A stretch of DNA of 64,000 bases from Odontocerum albicorne (lineage: Eukaryota > Arthropoda > Insecta > Trichoptera > Odontoceridae). The notes beneath the pieces are model-generated. The model ran no database searches. It saw only the letters and a program-made list of their open reading frames with translations, and was not told where the DNA came from. This document shows positions 11,629 through 21,335 of the stretch, one piece after another; the stretch's first letter is position 1; each line of letters begins with the position of its first letter. The translations under genes were made by a program, and so were the position numbers. The stretch spans positions 13,267,753-13,331,752 of the forward strand of contig OX463846.1 in assembly GCA_949825065.1 (NCBI GenBank). The letters are read 5' to 3'.

Positions 11629-13164
11629 GTCAAAAAGACAACATCAATATACCAAGACTGTTTTCCGTGATTATACAAATGTTGTCCATGGTCTTATGGT
11701 AAACGGAGGAAGAATTGACAAAGAGGATAAAATAAATCTGGTTTAATATCTTAAGGGAGCACTTTTACAACTTAATTGGAAACATTATTTACATAAAAAA
11801 ATCTTAACCATCTTGTTTTTTTCTTTAAATTTATCCACTTAACCACTTCTTACTCTATTTTCCATAAGAAAATAGATGAATGATAAAACAAGTCTTCCTG
11901 TTATATTTTTCTTAAATAACGCACACAGAGTTAATTAAAAAGCTACCTTTTCATTTTAATTATTATTTTAATTAATTTCTCGTGCTCATGTTATTCATAA
12001 TGACAAAGGGCGACGATCAACAAGAAGTTTTCAAAATTATCACTATAATAAATAAATGAAACGTCTTATAGTTGAATCTTGGTTATATAGTGGTTTAAAT
12101 AAGAGACAGATGATAGTTCAAATAGTTCTATAGTGAGAATACACTCCACAGTGCATTGGAAGAACCAACAAACACTTATTCGATTTACGTTGTAAAATTA
12201 CGGAAAATATTATCCAGACTTTTTTAATGATACGTTAAATCTGATGAGCAACTGTTAACACAATAATAAATCTGATGGTCAACTGTTAACACAATAATAA
12301 ACACTCTGTTGAAGTCATCGTTAACTCATTAAAATTCACCACAGATAATTGTATCCATCACAGATGGTTGTATTTATCATCGAATTTGTCTGGTATCGAT
12401 GAGCAAAGTGGATCGTGGGTTGTTAAAAATGAAGTATTTATTATATACTTGTGATGGAACATCTTAAAAGATGTTATTGTTTGAACACAGTTTTATGTCC
12501 TCGACACATTATTATGGATTCAATATGTGTTCATCGCTTACTTTTGCTTCGTTCTACAACAAAGTATTTTGAGAATGATTCGAGCGCCCAAAGGAGAATC
12601 TGTTCTCTGAATCGCTCCTTTTATTATTATCTCAAATATTTAACAATAATCATACATGCAGTAAAATTATTGACTGTTTATTTGAATGACTTTTCTATGA
12701 TTATTTGATTTATTTTCAGGGCTAATTTCCCTTTATATTTTTCAGTTAAGTTCTTAACAGAGAGTTATTTTAAGCTACATTTTGTTTTTTAAGGTGACAG
12801 AAGGATATCTTTGAAGTGCTATGCATCTGAATCGATTGATAATTATAAATATGAATTGCGTTTTAGAAAGATAAAAAATAACGTTGATTTGCCTATAAAC
12901 AAGTCAATTTTGAGTTTAGACCTTGTTGTAATCTTTAGTTCCCAGACTCGAGTATCCAAAACACTTTGGTCGTGAATTAAAATAAATAATTAGATTTTAA
13001 GAACCAGAATTATGTCCGTAATCCAACAAATAAACTTTTAAATATCTAATGATTAAATATAATTGGAAGTTTTATGTAAATGTAAAGGACAAGTGGTGGA
13101 ATTCAAATCTAGGTGTTAATTTATTCAGATACAATGATCTCGACAAATAAATAAGAGGCCAATA
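11629..13164. other. A+T-rich spacer with a 34-bp duplication near 12240
   Basis: No gene is seen. At 12237-12302 the segment AATCTGATGAGCAACTGTTA and its continuation ACACAATAATAA occur twice in tandem. A plus-strand frame at 12451-12708 (85 codons) shows no known domain. Confidence 0.45.
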
Positions 13165-13480
13165 AAGTTGCAGCTGTCTTCAGATACCTAAAGGCTGGGG
13201 TGTGGAATAAAAAGTATATACGAAAAGACAGAAAGGTTTAAATTTACAAATAATTGGTTAAACCAATCGTGGTTTATGGAATAGTCTAGAGCAGATACAA
13301 TAAAAACACAAAGTATGCTCAAAACGAATTAAATAAAACCCTCAGAGATATTGCAGGCAAAATAGAAACTGACTGAGAAATTCTCGTCTCCAAGAATTAT
13401 GTGAAATTGCTATGAAATACTGGTAATACCACATGGGTTTACTACGTGGCAATGCATGAAATACCCGTTACCAGTGGTCC
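13165..13480 (+). pseudogene. LINE reverse transcriptase C-terminal remnant (RTE-like)
   Basis: In one plus-strand frame, interrupted by stops, one reads YLKAGVWNKKYIRKDRKV, then IYK-LVKPIVVYGI and later NKTLRDIAGKIETD. These resemble the region after the active site in RTE/L1-like reverse transcriptases: the KAG-x-x-N block, the L-x-P-V-V-L-YG-x-E-T-W block and the L-R-x-I-x-G-x-x-x-x-D block. Stops and substitutions show it is dead. The family assignment is by eye and less certain than for 9731-10078. Confidence 0.5.
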
Positions 13481-13829
13481 CCTAGAAAGACTTGGATAAG
13501 TGGGAGACAACATTTCAAGAGAAGCAGTCCGGATGATAACAGATCATAGGTAAAACTAAAGAGAAAGAACAAGGATTTTTTTTACGTCGTTACTGACTTT
13601 TTAAATAAAAGAAACAGATAACGAGTTTGAGATAAAACAACCTAGAAGGAATGGATTGTACACTAGAGAATAACAACGACGAGACAAATCAAACAAAAAC
13701 TACAATTCTCTTCAAGAAAAGCTTTATTTAGTTTTGTCTTTTTTATACTTTTTTATACGTTCCGACGAAGGAATAAAAAAAAACATTGGTTACCTCTGGA
13801 ATAATCGTTCGTGGAGGAAAGCATAGTAC

Positions 13830-14080
13830 AGTCGATATTGAACCTTGCAGTACCTTGTCTAATTGAAGGTTTGACGTGTTTAATTGCACATAATTGCAGT
13901 GCACACACAGAGATCATAATTGCATGTCCACACCGTGCTTTATTAAAACATTAACATTGCAAGAGCGTTGAGTGTCTTTTTGTGTTAATTCCCCCTGCGG
14001 TGAGCCATGCAGGGCCAATTAACATGGGGATCGCGCACAATTAATTTAATGACTTTTATGATAGCCACTTTTATCAGGGG
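13830..14080. promoter_or_regulatory. candidate enhancer-like island rich in homeodomain/POU-like sites
   Basis: TAATTGCA occurs three times within 44 bp (13881-13888, 13891-13898, 13917-13924). The flanks hold CAATTAACA, CAATTAATTTAATGA and TTTATCA, and the block is less A-rich than its neighbours with GC-rich cores (CCCCCTGCGGTGAGCCATGC). Clustered TAATTG/ATTGCA sites are what homeodomain and POU factors bind. This is inference from motif density only; chance in A+T-rich DNA is a real alternative. Confidence 0.25.
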
Positions 14081-14102
14081 TAATCAATCAGTAGGATGAT
14101 TA

Positions 14103-14228
14103 TTCATGCATTATGTTGTTTAATTTTAATAATTGATGTTAACAATTGTCAACATCATAGTTCATGCATTATGTTGTTTAATTTTAATAATTGATGTTAA
14201 CAATTGTCAACATCATAGTTCATGCATT
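14103..14228. repeat. 58-bp perfect tandem duplication plus partial third unit
   Basis: TTCATGCATTATGTTG starts at 14103 and 14161, and TTCATGCATT again at 14219. The first two units look identical over 58 bp, so the duplication is recent. Within each, GTTAACAATTGTCAAC is near-palindromic. Confidence 0.9.
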
Positions 14229-14304
14229 TTAGAACTAACTATGCATTTGATAAATAATAAATATTAACAATTGAGTAACCTAACTATAACACAGTTCCTT
14301 CCAA

Positions 14305-14500
14305 GACGACCTCCGTATCTTAGTTGGTAAGACGCCTGTTTCCCAGCCCGAAGGTTGTGGTTTCAAATCCTACTGGTACCCAGAAATTTAAAAAAATAAT
14401 TTCAGTCTTGTTTTCCGTGAAGGCTAATTTCACATCATTATGATTGGTTGTACTTTATACAGTTCTCCATCCCTACCCATGCTGTTATGGGGAATAAAAT
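14305..14500 (+). mobile_element. tRNA-derived SINE, family A (best preserved head)
   Basis: GACGACCTCCGTATCTTAG and TTGGTAAGACGCC form the A-box arm, and GGTTGTGGTTTCAAATCCTA holds the B box. Then come the junction GGTACCCAGAAATTT and the body TTTCAGTCTTGTTTTCC. The copy ends near the CTGTTATGGGGAATAAAAT stretch. The head would fold as a tRNA-like 5' half, but acceptor-stem pairing is not evident, so it is not a tRNA gene. Confidence 0.85.
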
Positions 14501-15234
14501 AAGTTCTAGAATATCAAAATCTTCTTTATTTTTTAATGAGCGCGACGTCATGCAGTGATGAAGAAGAAACTGATTAAAGGAACTCCACCGGTAGATACAC
14601 CTGAAGGCGTAAAAAATGGTAGCGATGACAGAATTTCACAGACAACTTCGAATACAGCCAAAATGTCATTTGACGCCACTAGATTAGAGTATATAATCGG
14701 ACTGTACTTAACAGGATCATTTCTGTAGTACTTTCTTCCTCGTAACCTATAGTACAACAGCCTGGAGAGAGGTGACAAAACATCCATCCTGCCGAGCATT
14801 TTTTCTACTTTTTTGAGAAAAAGTTTCTTGGCAATATATTTGCCTGTATTTACGACTTCGATGTTGCCAGTATGTATCTTAGTCTCTTCTAGAATTCGTT
14901 TTCAGTTTTGAGTAGTTTGTACCTGGTTTCTTATTTGAACAATACATTACAACTTGGCAATATCTTACAACCAACGAGAAAAATGACGAAGATCCCAGAA
15001 GGGAAAACCAGACTGATAGTCTCTTTGAAAATAATGAGTGACAACGGAAATCATTTCTACAACCTCAAGGTAGGAAAAAGGTGCCTTACCAACAAAACTA
15101 CGGTAGCCGTCTAAGTGTCATTATTCCCCTTGAGATACTGTTTACCCATCTCATTATTAGTACATCCATTCTTATTCTTAGTCATTCTTCAGATCTGGTT
15201 ATGTGGATGTGTTTTGAAAGACGACTATGCTAGC
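14501..15234. other. spacer with short open frames on both strands
   Basis: Frames at 14548-14799 (minus, 83 codons) and 14908-15114 (plus, 68 codons) lack recognisable domains. Because a LINE remnant starts at 15235, this could be upstream LINE-derived sequence too decayed to identify. Confidence 0.35.
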
Positions 15235-15535
15235 GGACTTTTCACACATTTATTTGTTAGATACGTCGAAGAAAGATTGATAAAACAAATGTATAACGCA
15301 AATGTGACTGGAAGGCGTGTTACAGAAATACCAAGGAAATAATTATTGGATCAAGTGAAGGATTTTTGAAAGAAGAAAGGTAAAAAGCAAGAATAGTCGG
15401 AGGAGTGGTTTGAGAAAGTGTGTGGATGTAGAAGGACGTATATCGAGATGAGACAGTCTGACGCTTTGTTCTCTCTGCCCACCTCGATAGGGAAATGGCG
15501 TGATGGTATTTATCTATGGTAAACTAAAAATGACG
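15235..15535 (+). pseudogene. LINE family X reverse transcriptase C-terminus and 3' end
   Basis: One frame reads RYVEERLIKQMYNANVTGRR, followed by IPRK, a stop, and LLDQVKDF. This matches the usual non-LTR pattern R-L-x-K-x-x-Y-x-A-x-V-x-G-x-R...RPRK-x-WLDQVKD that ends these proteins. Downstream, GTGTGGATGTAGAAGG, then GATAGGGAAATGGCGTGATGG, give the family X 3' end. This is the copy in which the protein identity of family X is easiest to see. It is 5'-truncated and carries stops. Confidence 0.75.
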
Positions 15536-15699
15536 TTGCTTTTTAACCAATTACACTTTATCATTGGGACACATATTTTCATGTCCTTTCCCGAGGCTTA
15601 AGTCTGTTCTCTAAATAACACTATATATAAGGATTGAAAGAAGATACAGTGTTTAAGATTAGAAAAGAGCATTGAAATGGTTGAATCATCGAAAACTAG

Positions 15700-16125
15700 A
15701 TTGGATTATTTTTTTTGGGTTTCTACGGAAATCGAACCCGCAACCCCCGGGCTGAAAGACTGGCATCTTATCCATTAGACCAGTGCTTCCCAATTACTTT
15801 CATGTAACGGCCCCCTAAATCTGAAGTAATTAATTCCCGGCCCCCCCCAAAAAAACTTTTTTTTTATAGTTGAAGATTTATTTGGCAATAATTATTACAA
15901 TTAAAATACACATATTTATATTCAACACAAAATTATAGGAACTTGCTTAAAAACTTTTTTTTAATAAAAACTATACTCACATGAAACAATTTAATACTCA
16001 CATGAATATTTGTACTTTGTACTGAATATTTTCGCGACCCCCACGAGAAATCCCGCGGGCCCCCAGGGGGCCGCGGCCCCCAATTTGGGAAGCACTGCAT
16101 TATACTATAGAAGTCGTCAATTATA
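15700..16125 (-). mobile_element. SINE family A interrupted by a hAT MITE
   Basis: Read on the minus strand, the head GACGACTTCTATAGTATAATG (about 16122-16098) resumes at 15780 as CTAATGGATAAGATGCC. It is followed by the B box GGGTTCGATTTCCG and the junction AGAAACCCAAAAAA. The gap is filled by the 317-bp element at 15781-16097. The SINE was therefore present first. Confidence 0.8.
15781..16097. mobile_element. hAT-type MITE with 8-bp target-site duplication
   Basis: The left end CAGTGCTTCCCAATT mirrors the right end AATTTGGGAAGCACTG, terminal inverted repeats of the CAGTG type typical of hAT elements. Flanking 8-mers are CATTAGAC (15773-15780) and CATTATAC (16098-16105), one mismatch apart, as expected of a hAT target-site duplication. 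The inside is CCCC/GGGG-rich at both ends (GGCCCCC..., GGGGGCCGCGGCCCC) with an A+T-rich middle and no transposase frame. It is a non-autonomous copy. Confidence 0.9.
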
Positions 16126-16257
16126 AGTGTGAAAAAAAATGGTTCAATTACTTCAGTAATTTATATTTTTTCTTTAAAAAATGTGTTCAGTCTCCATAGG
16201 GGACAATGTCTGCCAGAATGTTCATGAATTGGAACTCAAGACTAATGTATTATGTTA

Positions 16258-16560
16258 CCTGTTAGATGAAGAAGATCAGTCTGAGATGGTTTGGACATGT
16301 AGAATGAATTAATGAAATAAAACTGATAAAACACACGCATATTGTATTTGTGAATCAAGGGCATGAGATAAATAGACTAAGGAGTGAATAATTTGACCAA
16401 GAGATTTAAGGCATGGAAATTTTTTTAGGCAGAGAAATTGAAGGTTGTATAATAGGTGTAAGAGATGAAAGGTGTGTGTCGTGATTGAAAAGTCTGGCCC
16501 TCTTTCCTCTGTTCCTAGTTCGACATCGAAACGGTATGATGGTATGAATATTTATACGTA
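16258..16560 (+). pseudogene. LINE family X reverse transcriptase C-terminus, decayed
   Basis: AGTCTGAGATGGTTTGGACA reads SLRWFGHV, the RWFGHV block that marks the C-terminal part of many non-LTR reverse transcriptases. Further on, GATTGAAAAGTCTGG, then CGACATCGAAACGG and TATGATGGTATG, match the family 3' end. Multiple stops and indels. Confidence 0.7.
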
Positions 16561-17129
16561 AATGTTATGTGTAATGGAATATTGATCATTGATAGGCTGT
16601 TAATTTAGTTTCCCTAAATGTCGTTAGATGTCGCTAATAGTACAATTTAATAATTGTTATAATATGGACCATGATTAAAAAGGAACAATCGGTAAGTTCA
16701 AAAGTCTACATTTTAGTAATCTTAAAAGTGTTCGTCTATTCTACACATTAAACGAGATAAGTTACATGATAAATCTTTGTTAGTAACGTATATTGACGTC
16801 GATTAATCTAGTTGTTTTTAGGTAAGCCTTTCTGCAATTGTATGCAAAAAAAATAATATAACATGACTCAGAACTCTGCGTGATTCCTTATTAGCCTCTA
16901 AATTGCACATTAAATAAAAATTCTTAACAATCAGAGTTCTAAGAAAAATAAATAAAGTTTATATTTTCATTGCGAAAAATAAAATGGCTCGCCATAAAAG
17001 TAAAGCATTAATCATCGAAATAACTCCTTGAATAATTTAATATTGATGGAGATCCTCTATCCATGGAATAACTTATCCATTCTGTAGCTACTCTGTGTTG
17101 ATTTACCTACAAGTCTTCCTTAGTATGCA
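16561..17129. other. A+T-rich spacer
   Basis: Nothing recognisable. Confidence 0.4.
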
Positions 17130-17300
17130 TTCCGTCCGCTAGGTGGCGAGTTTTCCCGCCAAGTGGAATATTTTTCCTTCAGGGACCATAAATTTACACG
17201 CAAACCGGGCGAGACCAAACATACACTTTCTTATATAAAAACTCTCTTTTCGGCCCGCGTTACTTTTCCTTTATGCAAAACTCAAGAACGATTTTGTATA
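17130..17300 (+). promoter_or_regulatory. candidate CTCF-like site and TATA-box region
   Basis: CCGCTAGGTGGCGAG at 17136-17150 fits the CTCF core (CCxSYAGRKGGCR). About 80 bp downstream is a TATA-like TTATATAAAA (17231-17240), then a GC-rich CGGCCCGCG and an octamer-like ATGCAAA (17273). This could be a promoter of an unseen transcript whose first exon lies near 17262 onward. No coding exon with a known domain follows (the frame at 17352-17579 is unrecognised). Motif matches alone are weak evidence. Confidence 0.25.
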
Positions 17301-18384
17301 GAATGAAGTTAGGCTAACAGAAAGACGCTCCTGTGTGATATAACTTTAAGTGTGGAGCTTACGTATGAAGATAAAGTTTTCCAAGACACGTATATTACTC
17401 CCGTGAAAAATGCCCGTGTGATTTATTATATAACATGGCGACCCGAGGTTTGTAAGCACGCCTGTTATTTATCTTCTTTAACTTTAAAAAAAAACACACA
17501 ACTGACTTGCCACCGTTGCTCACATAACTCAGGGAGGAATTTCCCGCTAAAATATGTGTCCCGCAGATGCGTAAGTTAATATGAATTTGTCATGAATTGT
17601 AATAATTCAACGCGCTTTAGCTTCAAGCCTAGAATTTTTGTTGAGATGTCGAGAAAAATGAGTCTTGCGTATAATGCTTCTGAATAAATAATGCTTTTTC
17701 TGCTTGTGGCAGATACAAAGTGGTTTCTGTTCTACTCTAACATTGTACATATACCCAGGCGAACTCGTACATTGTCGATGGAAAAAAATAATCTGGTCAA
17801 AACCTTTATTTCATTTTTATGTCATTTGAAGTTAATTTTATTTTGGATTATTCCTTAATAATAATTAAAATACAAAGCCGTTTAGAGGGCAGACACTCTT
17901 CAAGGGTGATTTAATTCAGAATTCAAGCCCATTTTCATTGGCAGAATAAAAACATTACAAAAAAATTAAGCAGAAGGATAGGAAGATGGGAGCTACGACC
18001 ATTAGATTGAATACTTATCTGCATCTGTATATGTTTAGAAATAACACATTTGGTAAGAAAACCGCAAAAAATTTACCTATGGAAAAAGAACCACAAAGAA
18101 ACCTTTATAGATCTTCCAACAAGTGATAGTTACACATTCGGCTTTAGTTGGAGTGTAGTGTATGTGTGTAATATTCATATCTTCTTCTTATTTTAGATCT
18201 GTTATGGTCCTGCATCATTGTTTCCCTCCTGTGACGTCGACTGCCAGCTGTATTTCCATCTTTTGGAAGGTCGTCCTGGAGGTCTGCTTGCTTGGGGGAT
18301 ACTGTTCCTGGCCATTCTTACGGCTCTTGGTTCCGCCATTCTGGATACAATATTCATATAAAAGTATAATTTATATTACACTTA
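17301..18384. other. spacer, no gene recognised
   Basis: The frame 18162-18668 (168 codons) starts here, but its second half is encoded by a repeated TTTTTTATCAA stretch and its first half has no known domain. Not accepted as a gene. Confidence 0.4.
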
Positions 18385-18460
18385 TAAGGGTTGCCTTCAA
18401 GTGTTTCCTAAAGCTATACCAGTCACCCATATTGTTAACACTCAGAGGCAGACTTTTGCA
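18385..18460. repeat. dispersed repeat D3, copy 1
   Basis: GGGTTGCCTTCAAGTG, TTCCTAAAGCT, CACCCAT and ACTCAGAGGCAGAC recur in order as a diverged copy at 51895-51965. The family is unknown. Confidence 0.55.
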
Positions 18461-18494
18461 CGCCGAAAAACCAATAACGAAAAAAAAAAAACGC

Positions 18495-18612
18495 CTAGTT
18501 ATTATTTTTTATCAATACAATTATTTTTTATCAATTATTTTTTATCAATTCATATTATTTTTTATCAATTATTATTTTTTATCATTTTACCCATTCTTTT
18601 TATCAATTCAGA
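18495..18612. repeat. short-period TTTTTTATCAA tandem run
   Basis: TTTTTATCA occurs about six times with irregular spacing of roughly 14-25 bp. It gives a spurious Phe/Leu/Ile-rich open frame. Confidence 0.75.
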
Positions 18613-19302
18613 ACAATCAATTTATTCGATGTAAACGAAATCTACCTCAAAGTTCTACTTCTCTCTGAAGCAAAATCTCTAAGATACAGATTCGGAAGAT
18701 ATATCGAAGACATCCAATTAAAGGATTTGAATGCTAAGAGATAAAGTTTGAAATCAATTCGTTCGCGATACTTGACACTAGATCTGCTCGGACGTCAAAA
18801 TATTATAATATCTAAATGTATTCCTTGTTCATTTTTTTAATAAATGGTTTGCGCTTATAAATAAACGTAAATGTTTATTTATTTTTTTAAAGATCACTTC
18901 CATTTACTTTTGTATGTGTGACCAATCAACGATAGACTTGTCCCCCGGCATTGACATACTTCAAAACACAAATAAAAAATATTTAAATTGAATTCAGTGA
19001 TCCTACTTTATATTCATACTTATGAAAACTTTTTCATGTTTCTTAATTAATGTTTTTTTAAATGTCACAAATATATTTTAATGTTATTATACTCTTTATT
19101 TTGTATCTATTAAAAATATCACTTGGTATATGAAGGGAATTAATACAAAATATCAAAAACAAATTTATATTAACTCGTCATATCATCTCATTGTCATCCA
19201 TGAACTCTTTAAAAAAATGTAATCTAATTCTTTCCTTCGTAAAATTAAAACTAGCTCTACCACAAATATTTAATTAGAACGAATTTAATAAGTATGTTAT
19301 AA
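18613..19302. other. A+T-rich spacer
   Basis: Nothing recognisable. Confidence 0.4.
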
Positions 19303-19465
19303 AAAAACTCTGTGGTCTAGTTTCTAAGACGTCGGATTAGACTTTCGCGTTCGATTCCCAGTGTTAACCGAATACAAAATTTCAAAATAAGGGCCCCGGT
19401 CTAGTAATAAAGTTTGAGTGGAAACAATATTCACGTGCAATATACATGTATTGGTATTGTTGTAT
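19303..19465 (+). mobile_element. tRNA-derived SINE, family A
   Basis: CTCTGTGGTCTAG and TTTCTAAGACG form the A-box region, and CGCGTTCGATTCCCAG (about 19346) the B box. The body runs CCCCGGTCTAGTAATAAAGTT, AACAATATTCACGTGCAA, GTATTGGTATTGTTG, matching the 4475 copy to its end. It abuts a family B SINE in the opposite orientation. Confidence 0.78.
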
Positions 19466-19885
19466 CTTCACGTGCGGTCGTCGTCGTTGCTAGGCCTCGT
19501 AGTCGAGGATCCCCTCGCCACTACAACGTCAATTCAGTTGGAAAGAAAAAATGTGCCGTGATTTTTTTCTTTTTAAGTAAGTGATCCGTTGTACACCAGC
19601 AAACTCCCCGGTCACACTTATGTACTAGATCCAATGTTAAACCGAATTGAGACGATCGGAACACACCGGCATACTGTTTTTCCCCTCTTTTTTGAAAAAA
19701 TAAATATGACCAAAGTCATAGGTGGTATCCTTAAACCCCCGAACACTTAAAACCCCGAATAAGGGGAAAAAATGCCGGTGTCATTCGAGGGGAGTAGCAC
19801 AGGGCGGGGTTCAAACCGGCGACCTTCCGTACGGAAGTGCAGTGCGGTATTACCTACACAGTCGAAGATGAATCGCGAGTTCTAA
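19466..19885 (-). mobile_element. tRNA-derived SINE, family B, near full length
   Basis: On the minus strand the head has a B box (GGTCGCCGGTTTGAACCCCG) near 19825-19806. Then come TACTCCCCTCGAATGACACC, the ATACCACCTATGACTTTGG block (about 19715), and at the far end the hairpin-like CCTCG-TAGT-CGAGG (19495-19507). The 48370-48745 copy has the same modules in the same order over about 375 bp. Confidence 0.8.
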
Positions 19886-21055
19886 AGCCTAAAGGCTCGA
19901 TTCATAAGAACGAAGACAATGTTGTCTTCCGACCACGCTCTTCAATATATCCAGTACCATTTCGATGTGTCGAGGGGCACCATAAAAATTAATACATTAA
20001 TTATATTCAAAACAATTATCTACATTAATCTCAAAAACAAAAAGAAATAGTTAAAACGTTTATTTTCCGTGTAGGAAAATAATTAAAGTAATTTTTAAAC
20101 GAAGAACATTTTAAGACTCATTTTAACAAAATTAAAACTTTCTCCAGAACATTTAAAAAACCTTAATTAAATTATTTTCTTTTGGATAAATTATGAAATA
20201 AAAACGAAAAGGGAATTCATTAAATTACGTAATAGTGTTAGTATTGAGAGGCCGGCACTGCATAGGATTTCCAGAGCCGGCGCAATTTGTTTGGGCCGCA
20301 CTCACAAAGGCCGCCACTCTTTTTCAGCTAATTTGTGAAGTAGAGTTTAAAAGCCGCAGTAAAAGTCAGCTTGGGGAAGATTAACATCACTGTTAGTGGC
20401 CAAGTACGTTTAAGGAGCTCCTTTCTTCTTTAGTTCGAAAAAGTATACATTAAGAGAATCTTGCCCTGGAAATCGATACCAAGAGTAGAAAATCTAAGTC
20501 TATTTATTATTTCTATGATAAACAATTATTAAATACTTTAATTTTATCGTTTCGACTTATGCTGGTTCTTATTTCTCTTTGAGATTGAGTTATTTGGCTC
20601 CTATTGATGCACAACTCGAAAACTTCATTCTCTCACTCTGTACTGCTGTATATATCTACAAGCTACTTTTCACCGTATGCCACAATAGTGGTGTCACAAG
20701 TGAAACGCTATCTTCTTATTGTTATACTTTTTTCTTTCCTCCTATTGTTATCCTATCGGCGTACTCATCTATAGCTTTTCGTAAGCGTGCATATAATGCA
20801 TACTTGTTGTACTCTTGATTCTACTGTACTTCAAACGGTTCCAACATAGCATATTCCATCTTTATCCAAAGGATTTCGATGAGAATAATGAGTTGATTGC
20901 TTAAAGTAAAATATGTTGCTGTTATCAATAGGAAAAGTGTTGAACTCGGCCCATTTCTCAATGATTAATCTCATATTGAAAATTTCTTCACGGCACCCTG
21001 TCCGCAAAAAAAATCAATTTAGGTATCTGCAGATCGATGCACCTTTGCAACATTT
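19886..21055. other. spacer with GC-rich, CpG-containing island at 20240-20360
   Basis: The island (GGCCGGCACTGC, AGCCGGCGCAATTTG, GGGCCGCAC, AAGGCCGCCAC) stands out against the background. No reading frame or RNA was recognised. The rest is A+T-rich; the frame 20579-20818 has no known domain. Confidence 0.4.
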
Positions 21056-21335
21056 ACCTCCATACATACGATCACGCTGTTTTCCTGTAGGGGTAGGTAG
21101 AGAGGACAGAGTATCAAATTTTCCTTTCACGACTAGCTGACTTCGCTTTCTCCACATTCATATACATTCTGAATTCTGATACAGTTCCTTTTGTTTATCT
21201 TACTCCTTACATTTCTTTCTTTCAAAATTTCATTCACTTGATCCAACCATACTTTTCTCAGTCTCCCTCAGCATTGATAATTTGTTTCCTCATTTCATTC
21301 GCATATATCGATGTTGAATTCACTATGAAAATTAA
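21056..21335 (-). pseudogene. LINE family X reverse transcriptase C-terminus and 3' end
   Basis: On the minus strand the stretch near 21265 encodes a degraded L-R-K-x-W-L-D-Q (CTGAGAAAAGTATGGTTGGA). It is followed by GAATGAAATTTTGAAAG, then ATGAATGTGGAGAAAGCG and the family end TACCCCTACAGGAAAACAGC. Same module order as the 15235 copy. It is truncated and carries stops. Confidence 0.68.

Noticed and set aside
14305..14380. Candidate functional tRNA gene at a SINE head
   Set aside because: A and B boxes are present, but it continues into the SINE body and lacks an acceptor stem; it matches other SINE copies.
18162..18668. 168-codon plus-strand frame
   Set aside because: Its second half is the TTTTTTATCAA tandem run giving Phe/Leu/Ile stretches, and the first half has no recognisable domain.
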